Assembly: GCF_007997155.1 (NCBI RefSeq)
Contig: NZ_VORT01000005.1
Coordinates: forward strand, 186,001 to 250,000
Origin: Aequorivita antarctica
Lineage (GTDB): Bacteria; Bacteroidota; Bacteroidia; Flavobacteriales; Flavobacteriaceae
DNA: 64,000 nt
Direction: 5' to 3'
In this document: one piece after another, positions 43,355-52,271 of the stretch
Layout of the letters: the number at the start of each line of letters is the position of its first letter
Numbering within the stretch: position 1 is the stretch's first letter
The notes under the pieces: generated by a model
What the model saw: the letters and a program-made list of their open reading frames with translations, nothing else
The model's database searches: none
What the model was told of the DNA's origin: nothing
Program-made: the position numbers and the translations under genes

Positions 43355-45241
43355 TCACTTACATATTAAAGGGTCTAAAAAACTAATACCATCTTCAATA
43401 TATTTTGGGATGTTAAAACCTGTATGTTCAGCAGTTAGTGACAATGATAGTTGCAAAGCAAATTCACTTTTATAATCTTCAATCAAAGAAAAGTAGTTTT
43501 CGACATTAATATCATCTGTGCCCAAATCATCTACATATTTTTCCCCAGCATTTGGTCGTACTATTTTAAGTGTCCCACAGAGTATTTTTTTACCTTCTTT
43601 ACTTTTATTGCAGTCTATTAAATCTTTTTCAAAAGTAGATAGTTCCGAAATTTGGACATTTATTTTATCTACACCATCATATTTGTTTTTGAGTTCTTCA
43701 GCTCTATCTTCGGATTTAGTTCCAATATCGCTATCCGTAAGAACTAAGCATTTCGTATGAAAACCATTTACAACTATCTGCAAAAAATTCTTGAACGCAA
43801 GCCCGTTGACATTGACAATAGCGCAAGCAGATTGGTCAACAGTTTCGCCTGTCTTAATTTTATAGAATATAGGAAAGAGAAGCTTTTCAGAGATTCCTTC
43901 TACCAAAGCTAATCGTCTTGAATAAAACAAATTAATGTTTTCACTATCGAGATATTTTTTGAGATAATTTATCTGTCTTTTTTCTTCAGCAGTTGTTCCA
44001 AAACCATCTAAAATATAATGAGCCTGAACATTGCCATTTTTAAAATGCAGGACAACGGTATTTTCAAAATCAATTTTGGTAGTGATATGATTCGAATGTG
44101 AAGTGAGAATTAGCTGTATGTCTTTTCTATACGTTCCATCCTCTTCTTTAATGAGTCCTTCTAGATTTGAGGCTAAATGATTTTGCAGATTTGCGTGAAG
44201 ATGGGCTTCCGGCTCTTCAAGCCCCACTATTCTAAAAAAAGTGGACTGCATACGCTCTGGGTCCTCTATGAATGATAACATTAATGAAATGAATAAAAGG
44301 TTATTTCGTCCAGTTCCATTACGTTCAATTTTTATAGGGTTATCATTATAAATTAAACTTAGCTTTCTTAACAAATCGGCTACGTTGGGAAGAGAGAAAA
44401 TAAGGTCAACAACGTTATTAGATGTTTCTGTGCTCAACGAAATTTTATCCAGTTGTTCCGAAATACGATTTTTTATCCCTGAAATAGCATCATTATCTTC
44501 AATAGCCCTTTGAAGACCCACTAACTGTTTCTTCAAATCTTGATACTCAGTTTCTTCATTTGCATTTAATACCCTAAATAATAAGCCATTATTTCTACTA
44601 GCTGAAAGTTCTGATTTCGCATCTCTTAGGGCGTCCAGTAACTCAAATTTTAGTTGATTTAAATGATAAGCGTTTGCTAAGCTTTCGTTTTGATTTCCAC
44701 CGTGTATGCGGTAGTGATATTTTGAAATTGGAAAATTTATAAGATTCAATATCTCGCTTTCCGGTATTTTTTTAAATTCTTCAGTTCCTAATTCCTCTTC
44801 GTAATCCTTAAGAAACTGTCTTTGTTGTGTGATTTCTTCAACTTTGTCAAAAGACGATATTGGAGCGAATGTATAGGTAAGTGTAGCTTCAGTAAAATCA
44901 GAATTGCTCATCCAATCTGTTATTACAGCTTCTTGTTTTAAATTCCAGTCTTTAAGAGTGGCCTTTATTACAATTTTGGGGTATAATATATCTTGTGGTG
45001 GAATGGAAGTATTTAAGATTGACTTCTTAAGTTCCAAGATAGTGTTGTAATTAAAATCCGAAATTTCAAGTATACGCCTTTTGAAAAAAGATACATCTTG
45101 GCTGAATATTAAACCTAATGAATCTAACAGGTTGGATTTTCCGATATTATTTTCCCCAATAATTTGAGTAACGGGTTTTAGTTTTACATTAAAATTGGTA
45201 AAGTTTCTATAATTGGAAATTTCAAGTTGGGATACATACAT
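43355..45241 (-). CDS. gajA: Gabija-like GajA, OLD-family ATPase/Toprim nuclease
   Basis: The protein has 628 residues. The N-terminal ABC-type ATPase begins MYVSQLEISNYRNFTNFNVK with Walker A GENNIGKS at 29-36. Walker B is in VGLEEPEAHLH, with an H-loop LTSHSNHI shortly after. The C-terminal Toprim domain shows LVEGISEKLLFPIF near residue 445 (catalytic Glu) and VLTDSDIG near residue 500 (DxD). The order ATPase then Toprim defines class 1 or 2 OLD nucleases, to which GajA belongs; the usual length is about 580, so this is a little long. The gajB gene follows at once. Other OLD-based systems (for example in retrons) remain possible, but the UvrD partner favours Gabija. Confidence 0.85.
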   Translation of the reverse strand: MYVSQLEISNYRNFTNFNVKLKPVTQIIGENNIGKSNLLDSLGLIFSQDVSFFKRRILEISDFNYNTILELKKSILNTSIPPQDILYPKIVIKATLKDWNLKQEAVITDWMSNSDFTEATLTYTFAPISSFDKVEEITQQRQFLKDYEEELGTEEFKKIPESEILNLINFPISKYHYRIHGGNQNESLANAYHLNQLKFELLDALRDAKSELSASRNNGLLFRVLNANEETEYQDLKKQLVGLQRAIEDNDAISGIKNRISEQLDKISLSTETSNNVVDLIFSLPNVADLLRKLSLIYNDNPIKIERNGTGRNNLLFISLMLSFIEDPERMQSTFFRIVGLEEPEAHLHANLQNHLASNLEGLIKEEDGTYRKDIQLILTSHSNHITTKIDFENTVVLHFKNGNVQAHYILDGFGTTAEEKRQINYLKKYLDSENINLFYSRRLALVEGISEKLLFPIFYKIKTGETVDQSACAIVNVNGLAFKNFLQIVVNGFHTKCLVLTDSDIGTKSEDRAEELKNKYDGVDKINVQISELSTFEKDLIDCNKSKEGKKILCGTLKIVRPNAGEKYVDDLGTDDINVENYFSLIEDYKSEFALQLSLSLTAEHTGFNIPKYIEDGISFLDPLICK

Positions 45242-45310
45242 ATTATAAGCAAATGATTTTTAGCTTATAAATTTAACAAAGTTTTTCCTGCTTTTATGAT
45301 TGCGGGACTA

Positions 45311-46498
45311 CTAAAGTCCAAATCCTTTAAAATCTTCCTTCCTGTAAGCTTTACTATTTGAGATAGTTGGTTTTTTAAAATAGCCTAATTCGTCTTGTAC
45401 TTCTTTGGCGCGTGTAATAAATTTTTCACTCATTTCTGGAATGTAGTGAGAACAAATATCATAAACATCTCGTCCATCACCATTGTTGCCAAATGCTATA
45501 CCAATGACCCAATCAACAGTTGGATTGTCCATTCTTGCTACTATACATCTTAACTCTAATTCTTTTTCTTTGCCTTCCCAGTTCAAGGATGTTAATGGCA
45601 TAAAAACATAACAATGTTTTGCATCTTTCAGAGGCCTTAACATTCGGGCACTTGATTTTCTTTGAATAGCATTATCTAAAATGCCGCCTAATTCTATTCT
45701 GTTTATACGAGATTCTTGATTGATAACTCGAATAGCTTCCTCTAATTCGTTTCTGCGTTCGTCTGTTGTTTCTTCGGAAATATGGTAGTCGTGCAATTGA
45801 GCAATCATATAATCCCAAATTTTACTTTGAGGTAAAAGTTTTTGCCATTCTACATATTCTTCGGATTCTACGTAAGATTCCCATAAGCCACCATCTGATA
45901 CTATTGAATCAACTTTTTTATCAATATCAAGACCAGTCTGAATGTAGAAAGCAAGAAAATCAGATTCTTTGGGCATTGAAAAGTATTTTCCTTTTAGAAA
46001 TTGCACTTTGTCAGTAAGGTATCTTGTAAAATCTGTTATAGTGTCTAATTCGGTTAAAAGTATAGAGGTTGTTTCCTCATCAAAAACGTGTATGTAGCCT
46101 TGACCAAAATTCCCATATGGTAAAGGGAATGTGTTGTCACTTCCAAATGCAATAGAAATCCTAAATATTATCCTGTTGTTTTTAGGTGGAAGAGAAATCT
46201 TATTTGTTCTATTTTTCGAATATACTTCATCTACAGTTTTAAGAAAGCGCTCTGCACCATAAATTTGCTTTGCTGAATCTTCAACTGCTTTTTTCAACCA
46301 ACGCTCGTATTGAACTTTTTTATCAGTATGGCTAGACACCCTAATATCCTTTACCGATATGATTAAAATATAATTGCCAAACACAACTAAAACATCACAC
46401 AATTCTTTATTCTTTTTGCCTATTGGATTGGGGAAATTCCAAAAAGGAAGAAACGATTTTTGGCAAAGTTCTGCAACGTACTGTTCAGATGGTGTCAT
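45311..46498 (-). CDS. possible PD-(D/E)XK-like protein upstream of gajA
   Basis: The protein has 395 residues. The N-terminus contains KKNKELCDVLVVFGNYILII followed by SVKDIRVSS: Glu32, Asp35 and then Ser48-Val49-Lys50. This has the spacing of a PD-(D/E)XK nuclease core, except that Ser occupies the usual acidic or Gln position before Lys. The remainder is not recognised. It is the first gene of a minus-strand run with gajA 70 nt downstream. It may be an accessory nuclease or a sensor for the Gabija pair, or an independent defence gene. Activity is uncertain. Confidence 0.5.
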   Translation of the reverse strand: MTPSEQYVAELCQKSFLPFWNFPNPIGKKNKELCDVLVVFGNYILIISVKDIRVSSHTDKKVQYERWLKKAVEDSAKQIYGAERFLKTVDEVYSKNRTNKISLPPKNNRIIFRISIAFGSDNTFPLPYGNFGQGYIHVFDEETTSILLTELDTITDFTRYLTDKVQFLKGKYFSMPKESDFLAFYIQTGLDIDKKVDSIVSDGGLWESYVESEEYVEWQKLLPQSKIWDYMIAQLHDYHISEETTDERRNELEEAIRVINQESRINRIELGGILDNAIQRKSSARMLRPLKDAKHCYVFMPLTSLNWEGKEKELELRCIVARMDNPTVDWVIGIAFGNNGDGRDVYDICSHYIPEMSEKFITRAKEVQDELGYFKKPTISNSKAYRKEDFKGFGL

Positions 46499-46650
46499 AA
46501 AAAAAATTGGATATCAAGTTTTTTTTCACAAAGAAAGAATAAAATATGATTTACAAATTTAAAAATACCCGACACTTTATCTCAGAAAGCAGAATCTATT
46601 TTCACAACTTAATATCAGTATCTTTACTGCCTGATTTTATTATTTAATTA

Positions 46651-48033
46651 ATGACCGAAACCAATCGCTTAGAATATAAAAGAGAACTTTCCGAAGGACT
46701 TGAAAAAGAGGTTGTCGCTTTTTTGAACTATCGTGAAGGTGGCATTCTATTTATTGGCATAGATAAAAATGGAAACACATACGGATTGACAGATTCTGAT
46801 GGAGACCAACTAAAACTAAAAGACAGATTAAAAAATAATATTCGTCCCTCTGCAATGGGGCTATTTGATATTGTTAGTGAAGTTAGGGATGGAATGGACA
46901 TCCTCAAAGTCATTGTCGCCAGTGGCCCGGAAAAACCATATCATCTCAAAAAATATGGGATGAGTGAAAAAGGTTGTTTTATTCGTTTAGGTTCAGCCGC
47001 AGAACCTATGCCACAAAAGATGATTGATGAGCTTTTTGCCAGACGCACCCGTAATTCCATAAGCAAAATCAAGGCAAATAGACAAGATTTAACTTTCAGT
47101 CAATTAAAAATATATTATCAAGAATCAGGTTATAGTCTTGGGAATACTTTTGCTAAAAATCTGGAACTTCTTACTGAAGACGGTTTATATAATTATGCTG
47201 CCTATTTATTGGCTGACAAAAATAATACATCTTTAAAAGTTGCTAAATATTCAGGTACAACTCGTGCGGATTTAATAGAAAGCAACGAATATGGTCACGA
47301 AAGTTTGGTAAAAGCGACCAAACAAGTTATTGATAAAATTGCGGTAGAGAATAAAACCAATACTAAAATCACATCCAAAGAACGACAACAGAACAATCTT
47401 TGGAATCCGATTGCCCTGCGTGAAGCCATCATCAATGCGTTTGTCCACAATGATTATACAAATGAAATTCCCCCAAAATTTGAAATCTTTTCAGACCGAA
47501 TTGAGATTACATCTGCTGGTGGATTGCCGGAAGGTTTGAGCAAACAAGAATTTTTTGAAGGCTTTTCTGTTCCTCGGAATAAAGAACTGATGCGTATTTT
47601 TAAGGATTTAGAATTGGTGGAACAGTTGGGTTCTGGTATTCCACGTATTTTAGAACACTATGGAAAAGAGAGTTTTAGCTTTAGTGAAAACTTTCTTCGA
47701 ATGACATTGGTTACTAATAAAACTGCTGTTAATGTTGCTGATAAAGATGATACTACTAATGATAATGAAAAAGGTGGTGTAATAGGTGGTGTAATAGGTA
47801 GTGAAATAGGTGGTGCAATTGAAGAAAGTACTAAACTTACTAAAAGACAAAAAGAAGTTTTAAAACTTATAGTAGCAAATGAAGCTATAACTTATAACGA
47901 GATAGCTGAAGAATTAGGTATTAACGAATCTGCTGTAGGAAAACATATTAATTCCATTAAACATAAAGGTTTTTTAGAAAGGAAGGAAGGTACAAGAGGA
48001 TATTGGCAAGTTAATTTAAAGGGTGAAAATTAA
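46651..48033 (+). CDS. AlbA_2 (Schlafen-like) / HATPase / winged-helix protein
   Basis: The protein has 460 residues in three parts. An AlbA_2 domain covers about 1-135 (NRLEYKRELSEGLEKEVVAF then LNYREGGILFIGIDKNG). A GHKL-type ATPase domain is present at about 250-350, with the N-box WNPIALREAIINAFVHNDY and ELVEQLGSGIPRI. A C-terminal winged helix lies at about 395-458 (LTKRQKEVLKLIVANEAITY then NEIAEELGINESAVGKHI). This is the COG2865 type of predicted regulator. It is divergent from the defence genes, with a 152-bp shared promoter region, so it may control them. The linker has a 12-bp tandem repeat. Confidence 0.78.
   Translation: MTETNRLEYKRELSEGLEKEVVAFLNYREGGILFIGIDKNGNTYGLTDSDGDQLKLKDRLKNNIRPSAMGLFDIVSEVRDGMDILKVIVASGPEKPYHLKKYGMSEKGCFIRLGSAAEPMPQKMIDELFARRTRNSISKIKANRQDLTFSQLKIYYQESGYSLGNTFAKNLELLTEDGLYNYAAYLLADKNNTSLKVAKYSGTTRADLIESNEYGHESLVKATKQVIDKIAVENKTNTKITSKERQQNNLWNPIALREAIINAFVHNDYTNEIPPKFEIFSDRIEITSAGGLPEGLSKQEFFEGFSVPRNKELMRIFKDLELVEQLGSGIPRILEHYGKESFSFSENFLRMTLVTNKTAVNVADKDDTTNDNEKGGVIGGVIGSEIGGAIEESTKLTKRQKEVLKLIVANEAITYNEIAEELGINESAVGKHINSIKHKGFLERKEGTRGYWQVNLKGEN
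47773..47820 (+). repeat. four 12-bp tandem repeats encoding GGVI-type units
   Basis: Units are GGTGGTGTAATA twice, then GGTAGTGAAATA and GGTGGTGCAATT. They encode GGVI-GGVI-GSEI-GGAI between the ATPase and winged-helix domains. Gain or loss of units keeps the frame and would alter linker length. Confidence 0.75.
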
Positions 48034-48057
48034 CTTACACCCTTATGGGATAGTGCT

Positions 48058-48420
48058 TTAAAAAGGTGATTTCTCCTTCAATCCCTTCTCCGCAACCTTC
48101 CACATTCCATCATTTTTGACAAGCTTAAAAGTCTCCGGCTTCTCTTCATAAGAAGTAGAGAATTGAACCCAAGCAACATCCCCATCAACTTTTTCCTGTA
48201 AAACCTTAAAGTTGGATTTTCCAGAAGTTTCGGCGGTCATTATATCCTGTATGGATAAGAAAGCCTCATAGCTTTCAGGAGTAGTGTATTCTTTTAATTT
48301 CTGATTGTCTTTACTATAGAAACTTTCCACAACAACTTTAGATGTTTCAGTAGGGGACAGGTTTTGTTGAGAGCAAGCTGCACCAACAAGAAGCAGAAGT
48401 ATTAACGCTAAATTTTTCAT
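48058..48420 (-). CDS. DUF4878-like lipoprotein
   Basis: The protein has 120 residues. The signal peptide MKNLALILLLLVGAAC has its lipidation Cys at 16. The mature part has the NTF2-like pattern of DUF4878 (ETSKVVVESFYSKDNQKLKEYT, then VDGDVAWVQFST and TFKLVKNDGMWKVAE). It is the last gene of the leftward transfer operon, 7 nt after traN. A lipoprotein in that place might serve in entry exclusion or as a VirB7-like part of the channel; this is only inference. Confidence 0.7.
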   Translation of the reverse strand: MKNLALILLLLVGAACSQQNLSPTETSKVVVESFYSKDNQKLKEYTTPESYEAFLSIQDIMTAETSGKSNFKVLQEKVDGDVAWVQFSTSYEEKPETFKLVKNDGMWKVAEKGLKEKSPF

Positions 48421-48427
48421 ATCAGTT

Positions 48428-49261
48428 TCAATTTGGGTTATTGATATATTTATTGGATACTTTCATTTTTATATTTCGCTCTCCATTTTTTTCATTCAAT
48501 TCCAAAACAATCATTTTGTCATTGCTTAATGAAAACTTGGGAAGAACATAAACCATTCTTTTTATTTCTTTCTCGCCAACTTTGGTCGGCACATTATACT
48601 TGAAATTTGGATGCTGTGAAATTCGCTGTATTGACTTCTTTTTCCCCTGTTTTCTGGTTTGTGTCGAAATATCCAAGAAATTCAGGTCATAGTCCAACGA
48701 AGACTTGTTTTCAATTTTGATTACGAAATATAGCTCCTCCTTGTCAAAAACAATGTTTTCCAAACTTAGAACAATACCGTTTTTACGTTTTTGAATGTTC
48801 CCAATATGTTGTTTCCTTGTCAACAGAAAAGAACAAAACCTTTCGTAGTAAAATGTTTTGTCCGTGAACAGATTGGCAACATTAGTAGAATCGGAACTCT
48901 CTGTAAATCTTGGCTGCTCAAATCCAATGTTTTCCGATTGGGGAATAAAATAATTCAGCTTTTCCAGTTGCTCCTTATAGCTTATGATGTATGTAAAAAT
49001 TGAGCCATTGGAATTGATAATTAAAAGATTGCTTGGCTTTCCGGGCTTTGCCTGGAGCAGCCCAAAGTATTGTTCCTTTTCGCGATTATAGGTAAATACG
49101 AAATTATCGGAACCTACTATTCCCTGGCGAACTGGGTTGGGAAAAAACAGGGAAACGTTCTTTTGATCGTTTGCAAAAATAGTATCCATTGGGGTTATAT
49201 TTTGTGCTTCTAACAAGATGCTGGCAAGAAATAAACTTGCAAATAAAATTGAATTTTTCAT
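48428..49261 (-). CDS. traN: conjugative transposon protein TraN (DUF4138)
   Basis: The protein has 277 residues with a signal peptide (ILFASLFLASILLEAQ). The section KNVSLFFPNPVRQGIVGSDN followed by FVFTYNREKEQYFGLLQAKPG, with NLLIINSNGSIFTYII after it, matches the VirB9-like TraN/DUF4138 family. It is a periplasmic or outer-membrane part of the transfer channel. It overlaps the end of traM by 4 nt, which indicates translational coupling. Confidence 0.87.
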   Translation of the reverse strand: MKNSILFASLFLASILLEAQNITPMDTIFANDQKNVSLFFPNPVRQGIVGSDNFVFTYNREKEQYFGLLQAKPGKPSNLLIINSNGSIFTYIISYKEQLEKLNYFIPQSENIGFEQPRFTESSDSTNVANLFTDKTFYYERFCSFLLTRKQHIGNIQKRKNGIVLSLENIVFDKEELYFVIKIENKSSLDYDLNFLDISTQTRKQGKKKSIQRISQHPNFKYNVPTKVGEKEIKRMVYVLPKFSLSNDKMIVLELNEKNGERNIKMKVSNKYINNPN

Positions 49262-50181
49262 AACGTTGGTTTTAGTATTAGTTTGTAATTATTGGTGACG
49301 GTGACCTTGACGGTTCTATAGTTTTTACGAAATATTTTCTGGACTCCGCTTATCTCCGGCACCCCATTAATATTGATATCCCCAACTATATCATCTACCA
49401 CCTCCCGAGTAGCATCTGACCGGAAACTGTTCTCCACATATATCCCTTCGCTTCCGTCCTGAAGGTCGAATGCCTTTAACTTGACCGGACGGTGATTAAT
49501 GTTCTCAATTTCAATCAAAGCACGGTTCGGTTTGAAACTTATGAAACCAAAAACGGGTGTATTTTCGGGAACTTTAACTCCATTTATTACTGCCGCCTTT
49601 AGTAAGCGCATTCGCAAGCGATAATTGATTTTCACTACTTGGTTTCCGTCCACTTCCACAAATATTTCCGAATCGGTATTTGCGATGCCTAATTTGGGAT
49701 TAGCCATTGGATCGGAAGCAAAAAATAATTGATGTTCCACTCCAAGTTCTTTTAGAGCAATAGCCTCATCTTTTTCATTCGTTAGGGAATCCTCGTCCAC
49801 TTTTGGTTTTCTTCGATACCGTTCTGGTACCACATAAGTATCTTTTGAATAGTTGATTTTGTTGTGCTTGTAGATGCTATCAACAATTCTGACTTTCTCT
49901 TTGTCCATAAAATCAGGATCATAGAAACCCAAGGAATCTATTTTCTTTTCATCGTAAATACTGGGGGCATTGGTTTCCCTAATTTCCTTTAGAGCATCTA
50001 TTGCTTCCAGTTTACTTTTGTACTCTTTCTGGTTTTCGTCCAGTTCTGGCACGGCGGTTTGTGTTATGTTTTCGCTATCGGTTTCGTCGCTAGACATAAC
50101 CGTAATCGAGTATGTGATTATAAAAATCAACACTACCGCGAGGACAGAACCGAATACTATTTTGTTCTTTTCAATTTTCAT
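49258..50181 (-). CDS. traM: conjugative transposon protein TraM
   Basis: The protein has 307 residues. A single N-terminal membrane helix (IVFGSVLAVVLIFIITYSITV) is followed by an acidic region and then a VirB10-like C-terminal domain (RLLKAAVINGVKVPENTPVF then GFISFKPNRALIEIENI). It is expected to bridge inner and outer membranes in the transfer channel. It overlaps traK by 11 nt and traN by 4 nt. Confidence 0.87.
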   Translation of the reverse strand: MKIEKNKIVFGSVLAVVLIFIITYSITVMSSDETDSENITQTAVPELDENQKEYKSKLEAIDALKEIRETNAPSIYDEKKIDSLGFYDPDFMDKEKVRIVDSIYKHNKINYSKDTYVVPERYRRKPKVDEDSLTNEKDEAIALKELGVEHQLFFASDPMANPKLGIANTDSEIFVEVDGNQVVKINYRLRMRLLKAAVINGVKVPENTPVFGFISFKPNRALIEIENINHRPVKLKAFDLQDGSEGIYVENSFRSDATREVVDDIVGDININGVPEISGVQKIFRKNYRTVKVTVTNNYKLILKPTL

Positions 50182-50785
50182 TTGTCAGCTTTTTAAGGGA
50201 TTTTTCAAAATAATTGGTAATCAAAAGTCCATGTGTGTTCTTGGGGAAGTTTCTGTCCACAACAATCAAATTGCCAGTGGAAATCAATTCATATCTGTCC
50301 ACAACGGTCCCACGGTTGATTTCAAATATTGTAGTGGATTGGAATGTGTATGAATTGCTTTGAAGATCCAGTTGTGATTCAATGCTCAGTACTTTCTGGA
50401 CAAGTGAATATTGGAGCAATCTATTGTATACCCCATCCGCCTTTTTTTGTCGGTACAGATTATCGACAGAACTGTTTCCCAACCACAAAGCTTTTTCTAA
50501 ATTCTTCTCATAATTGCTGGCGTCTATATTGTAGAAATAGGTGTGAAAAAGATCAAGGTGTGCCAAGGCCTCTACTTTTAGATTTTCCTTTTGCGCTACC
50601 CATTTTAAGGGAATAACAGACCCATCGGTATTAACGGCGAAGGTGTTGTTCAAGGCCTTGTTATTAATGCTAAAAACAGACCATATGGCGATACCACTTG
50701 AAAGAAAGGAGAAGGCCAAAACGGCAATTACAATGAATCGATTTGTCTTAAGTACAGTGTATATATTTTTATAAGGTGTTTTCAT
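50171..50785 (-). CDS. traK: conjugative transposon protein TraK
   Basis: The protein has 204 residues. The N-terminal PYKNIYTVLKTNRFIVIAVL with a membrane helix, and a periplasmic VirB8-like domain (HLDLFHTYFYNIDASNYEKN then LEKALWLGNSSVDNLY), identify TraK. It is an assembly factor of the channel. The ATG lies 16 nt after the end of traJ. Confidence 0.87.
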   Translation of the reverse strand: MKTPYKNIYTVLKTNRFIVIAVLAFSFLSSGIAIWSVFSINNKALNNTFAVNTDGSVIPLKWVAQKENLKVEALAHLDLFHTYFYNIDASNYEKNLEKALWLGNSSVDNLYRQKKADGVYNRLLQYSLVQKVLSIESQLDLQSNSYTFQSTTIFEINRGTVVDRYELISTGNLIVVDRNFPKNTHGLLITNYFEKSLKKLTNEN

Positions 50786-50801
50786 AATTTATACATCCGC
50801 A

Positions 50802-51644
50802 TTATGCGGTAAAAAGTCTTAGCGTGAATGAAGTGGCCCGTTTATAAAGTTTGAACTTTAGGAATACGATAAATCCTATGGAGCCCAATTCTACGACAGG
50901 TGCAAAGAATCGGCTTCCTACATCGGTCCCGAAAAGATTTACCCAGAAATTGGTGTTTATTTCAGTATAGATCGCATTAATAAAAACATTCACCAAAAAG
51001 AAAGCGGGCACCAACATATAAACAGCGGCATATAATTTAAAAAAGGTATAGGCAAGTGAACGGAATTTTTCAAAAACCGCCAAGCTGATAACAAGTGGAA
51101 AGAACGCACGCATTATTCCCAAGAGAAAGAACCGTTCTGCCAAGAACAATGGATAGATAAACAGATCCAATATCCAAAGAAATAGGCTTATGATAAAGGC
51201 AAAAATCTTAAATCCATATAATGGTGTTACCAGAGCATCATACAATAGCGCCATTGCTTTCTGAAACATATCCAGTGCGCCAACCTCCTCTTCCAGTGGC
51301 ATATCCTGCATTTGGAGCGGGAGCAGGGCTGGAGCTGTGCTTCGATACTGGGATTCAATGGCGACCAATATGCCATCAAAGAATCCCAAGACCTGTGTTG
51401 AAAAAATAACGAGGATAACAACCACAAAATTTTTGATAAGCTCCCCAGGGCTAAGCCCCCATGTATAACCATCCTTATCTACCGCGCCCTCATTGTACTT
51501 TTTGAGAATATTGATCAAAAAGAACAGTACTGCGAGCGTTTTCATGCCACCAATGGTGTATTGGGAAAACTCGCTGTTCTGTATGGTCTGGTATATGGTG
51601 TCAATATATTCCAGACCTATTCCCAATGAGATTGCGGCGGTCAT
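50802..51644 (-). CDS. traJ: TraJ-like membrane protein of the transfer channel
   Basis: The protein has 280 residues and at least six transmembrane helices (MKTLAVLFFLINIL, LIKNFVVVILVIFSTQVLGFF, IFAFIISLFLWILDLFIYPLFL, AFFPLVISLAVFEKF, LYAAVYMLVPAFFLVNVFI, VVELGSIGFIVFLKF). The position between the TraI-like gene and traK and the topology fit TraJ, a VirB6-like inner-membrane pore component. It is shorter than the usual 330 or more residues. Confidence 0.75.
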   Translation of the reverse strand: MTAAISLGIGLEYIDTIYQTIQNSEFSQYTIGGMKTLAVLFFLINILKKYNEGAVDKDGYTWGLSPGELIKNFVVVILVIFSTQVLGFFDGILVAIESQYRSTAPALLPLQMQDMPLEEEVGALDMFQKAMALLYDALVTPLYGFKIFAFIISLFLWILDLFIYPLFLAERFFLLGIMRAFFPLVISLAVFEKFRSLAYTFFKLYAAVYMLVPAFFLVNVFINAIYTEINTNFWVNLFGTDVGSRFFAPVVELGSIGFIVFLKFKLYKRATSFTLRLFTA

Positions 51645-51645
51645 T

Positions 51646-52218
51646 TTAGTATCCTATTTCTCGGTTATTTACCTTATCCTGCATTTTTCTAAAAGAAATA
51701 ATATCCCGATAGCGTTCGGTCTTTTTTTCGATTTCGGCCACCATCTCCTTTGTCTGAAGTTCTTTGTCCTTTAAGATCGAAGCTCTTTCCGCATCGGTCA
51801 TTTTCATATAATCGCTGGAAAGTATTTGATCTATATAGTCCAGATTGTTTAGGGAGGTGTCGATGATAGAATTGAAGGAACTCGAAATACGTGTGATCTC
51901 ATCGGGTTTTATATACGGGGAATTAAGAATATCCCTTAACTCCTCATTTACAATGTCAATCAACCGTTGATTGTCCCGATTGATCTCCTGTACGGCTTTT
52001 AACTGTTTGACCACATCGTTCACCTTTTCAAAATTTTCTTTCTGTGTTTTTAAAAAATTTACGGTCTTCATAAGATTGGAAGTCTGTTTTCCAGATTCAA
52101 TCAGCTGTTTTACAAAACTTAGAAAGCTGGTGTTGTCATAAACTGGAATTCCTTGGGCTTTAATATTCATTGTGAATAGTAAGGCAGTTGCGAGTAATAA
52201 AAATTTTGTTTTACTCAT
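51646..52218 (-). CDS. periplasmic conjugal transfer protein in the traI position
   Basis: I start at ATG 52218, which gives MSKTKFLLLATALLFTMNIKA, a signal peptide; the frame extends to 52260. The mature protein is about 170 residues, long-helical and charged (SFLSFVKQLIESGKQTSNLM then KTVNFLKTQKENFEK), like VirB5-type pilus-tip or TraI-type transfer proteins. It lies between traG and traJ with 1 nt to traJ. Because the sequence differs from the classic DUF4141 TraI, no symbol is given. Confidence 0.7.
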   Translation of the reverse strand: MSKTKFLLLATALLFTMNIKAQGIPVYDNTSFLSFVKQLIESGKQTSNLMKTVNFLKTQKENFEKVNDVVKQLKAVQEINRDNQRLIDIVNEELRDILNSPYIKPDEITRISSSFNSIIDTSLNNLDYIDQILSSDYMKMTDAERASILKDKELQTKEMVAEIEKKTERYRDIISFRKMQDKVNNREIGY

Positions 52219-52271
52219 CGCTAAAAATTTGTTTCGGTTTTCGTGAATCTTCGATTTCATAATATTTGTTT

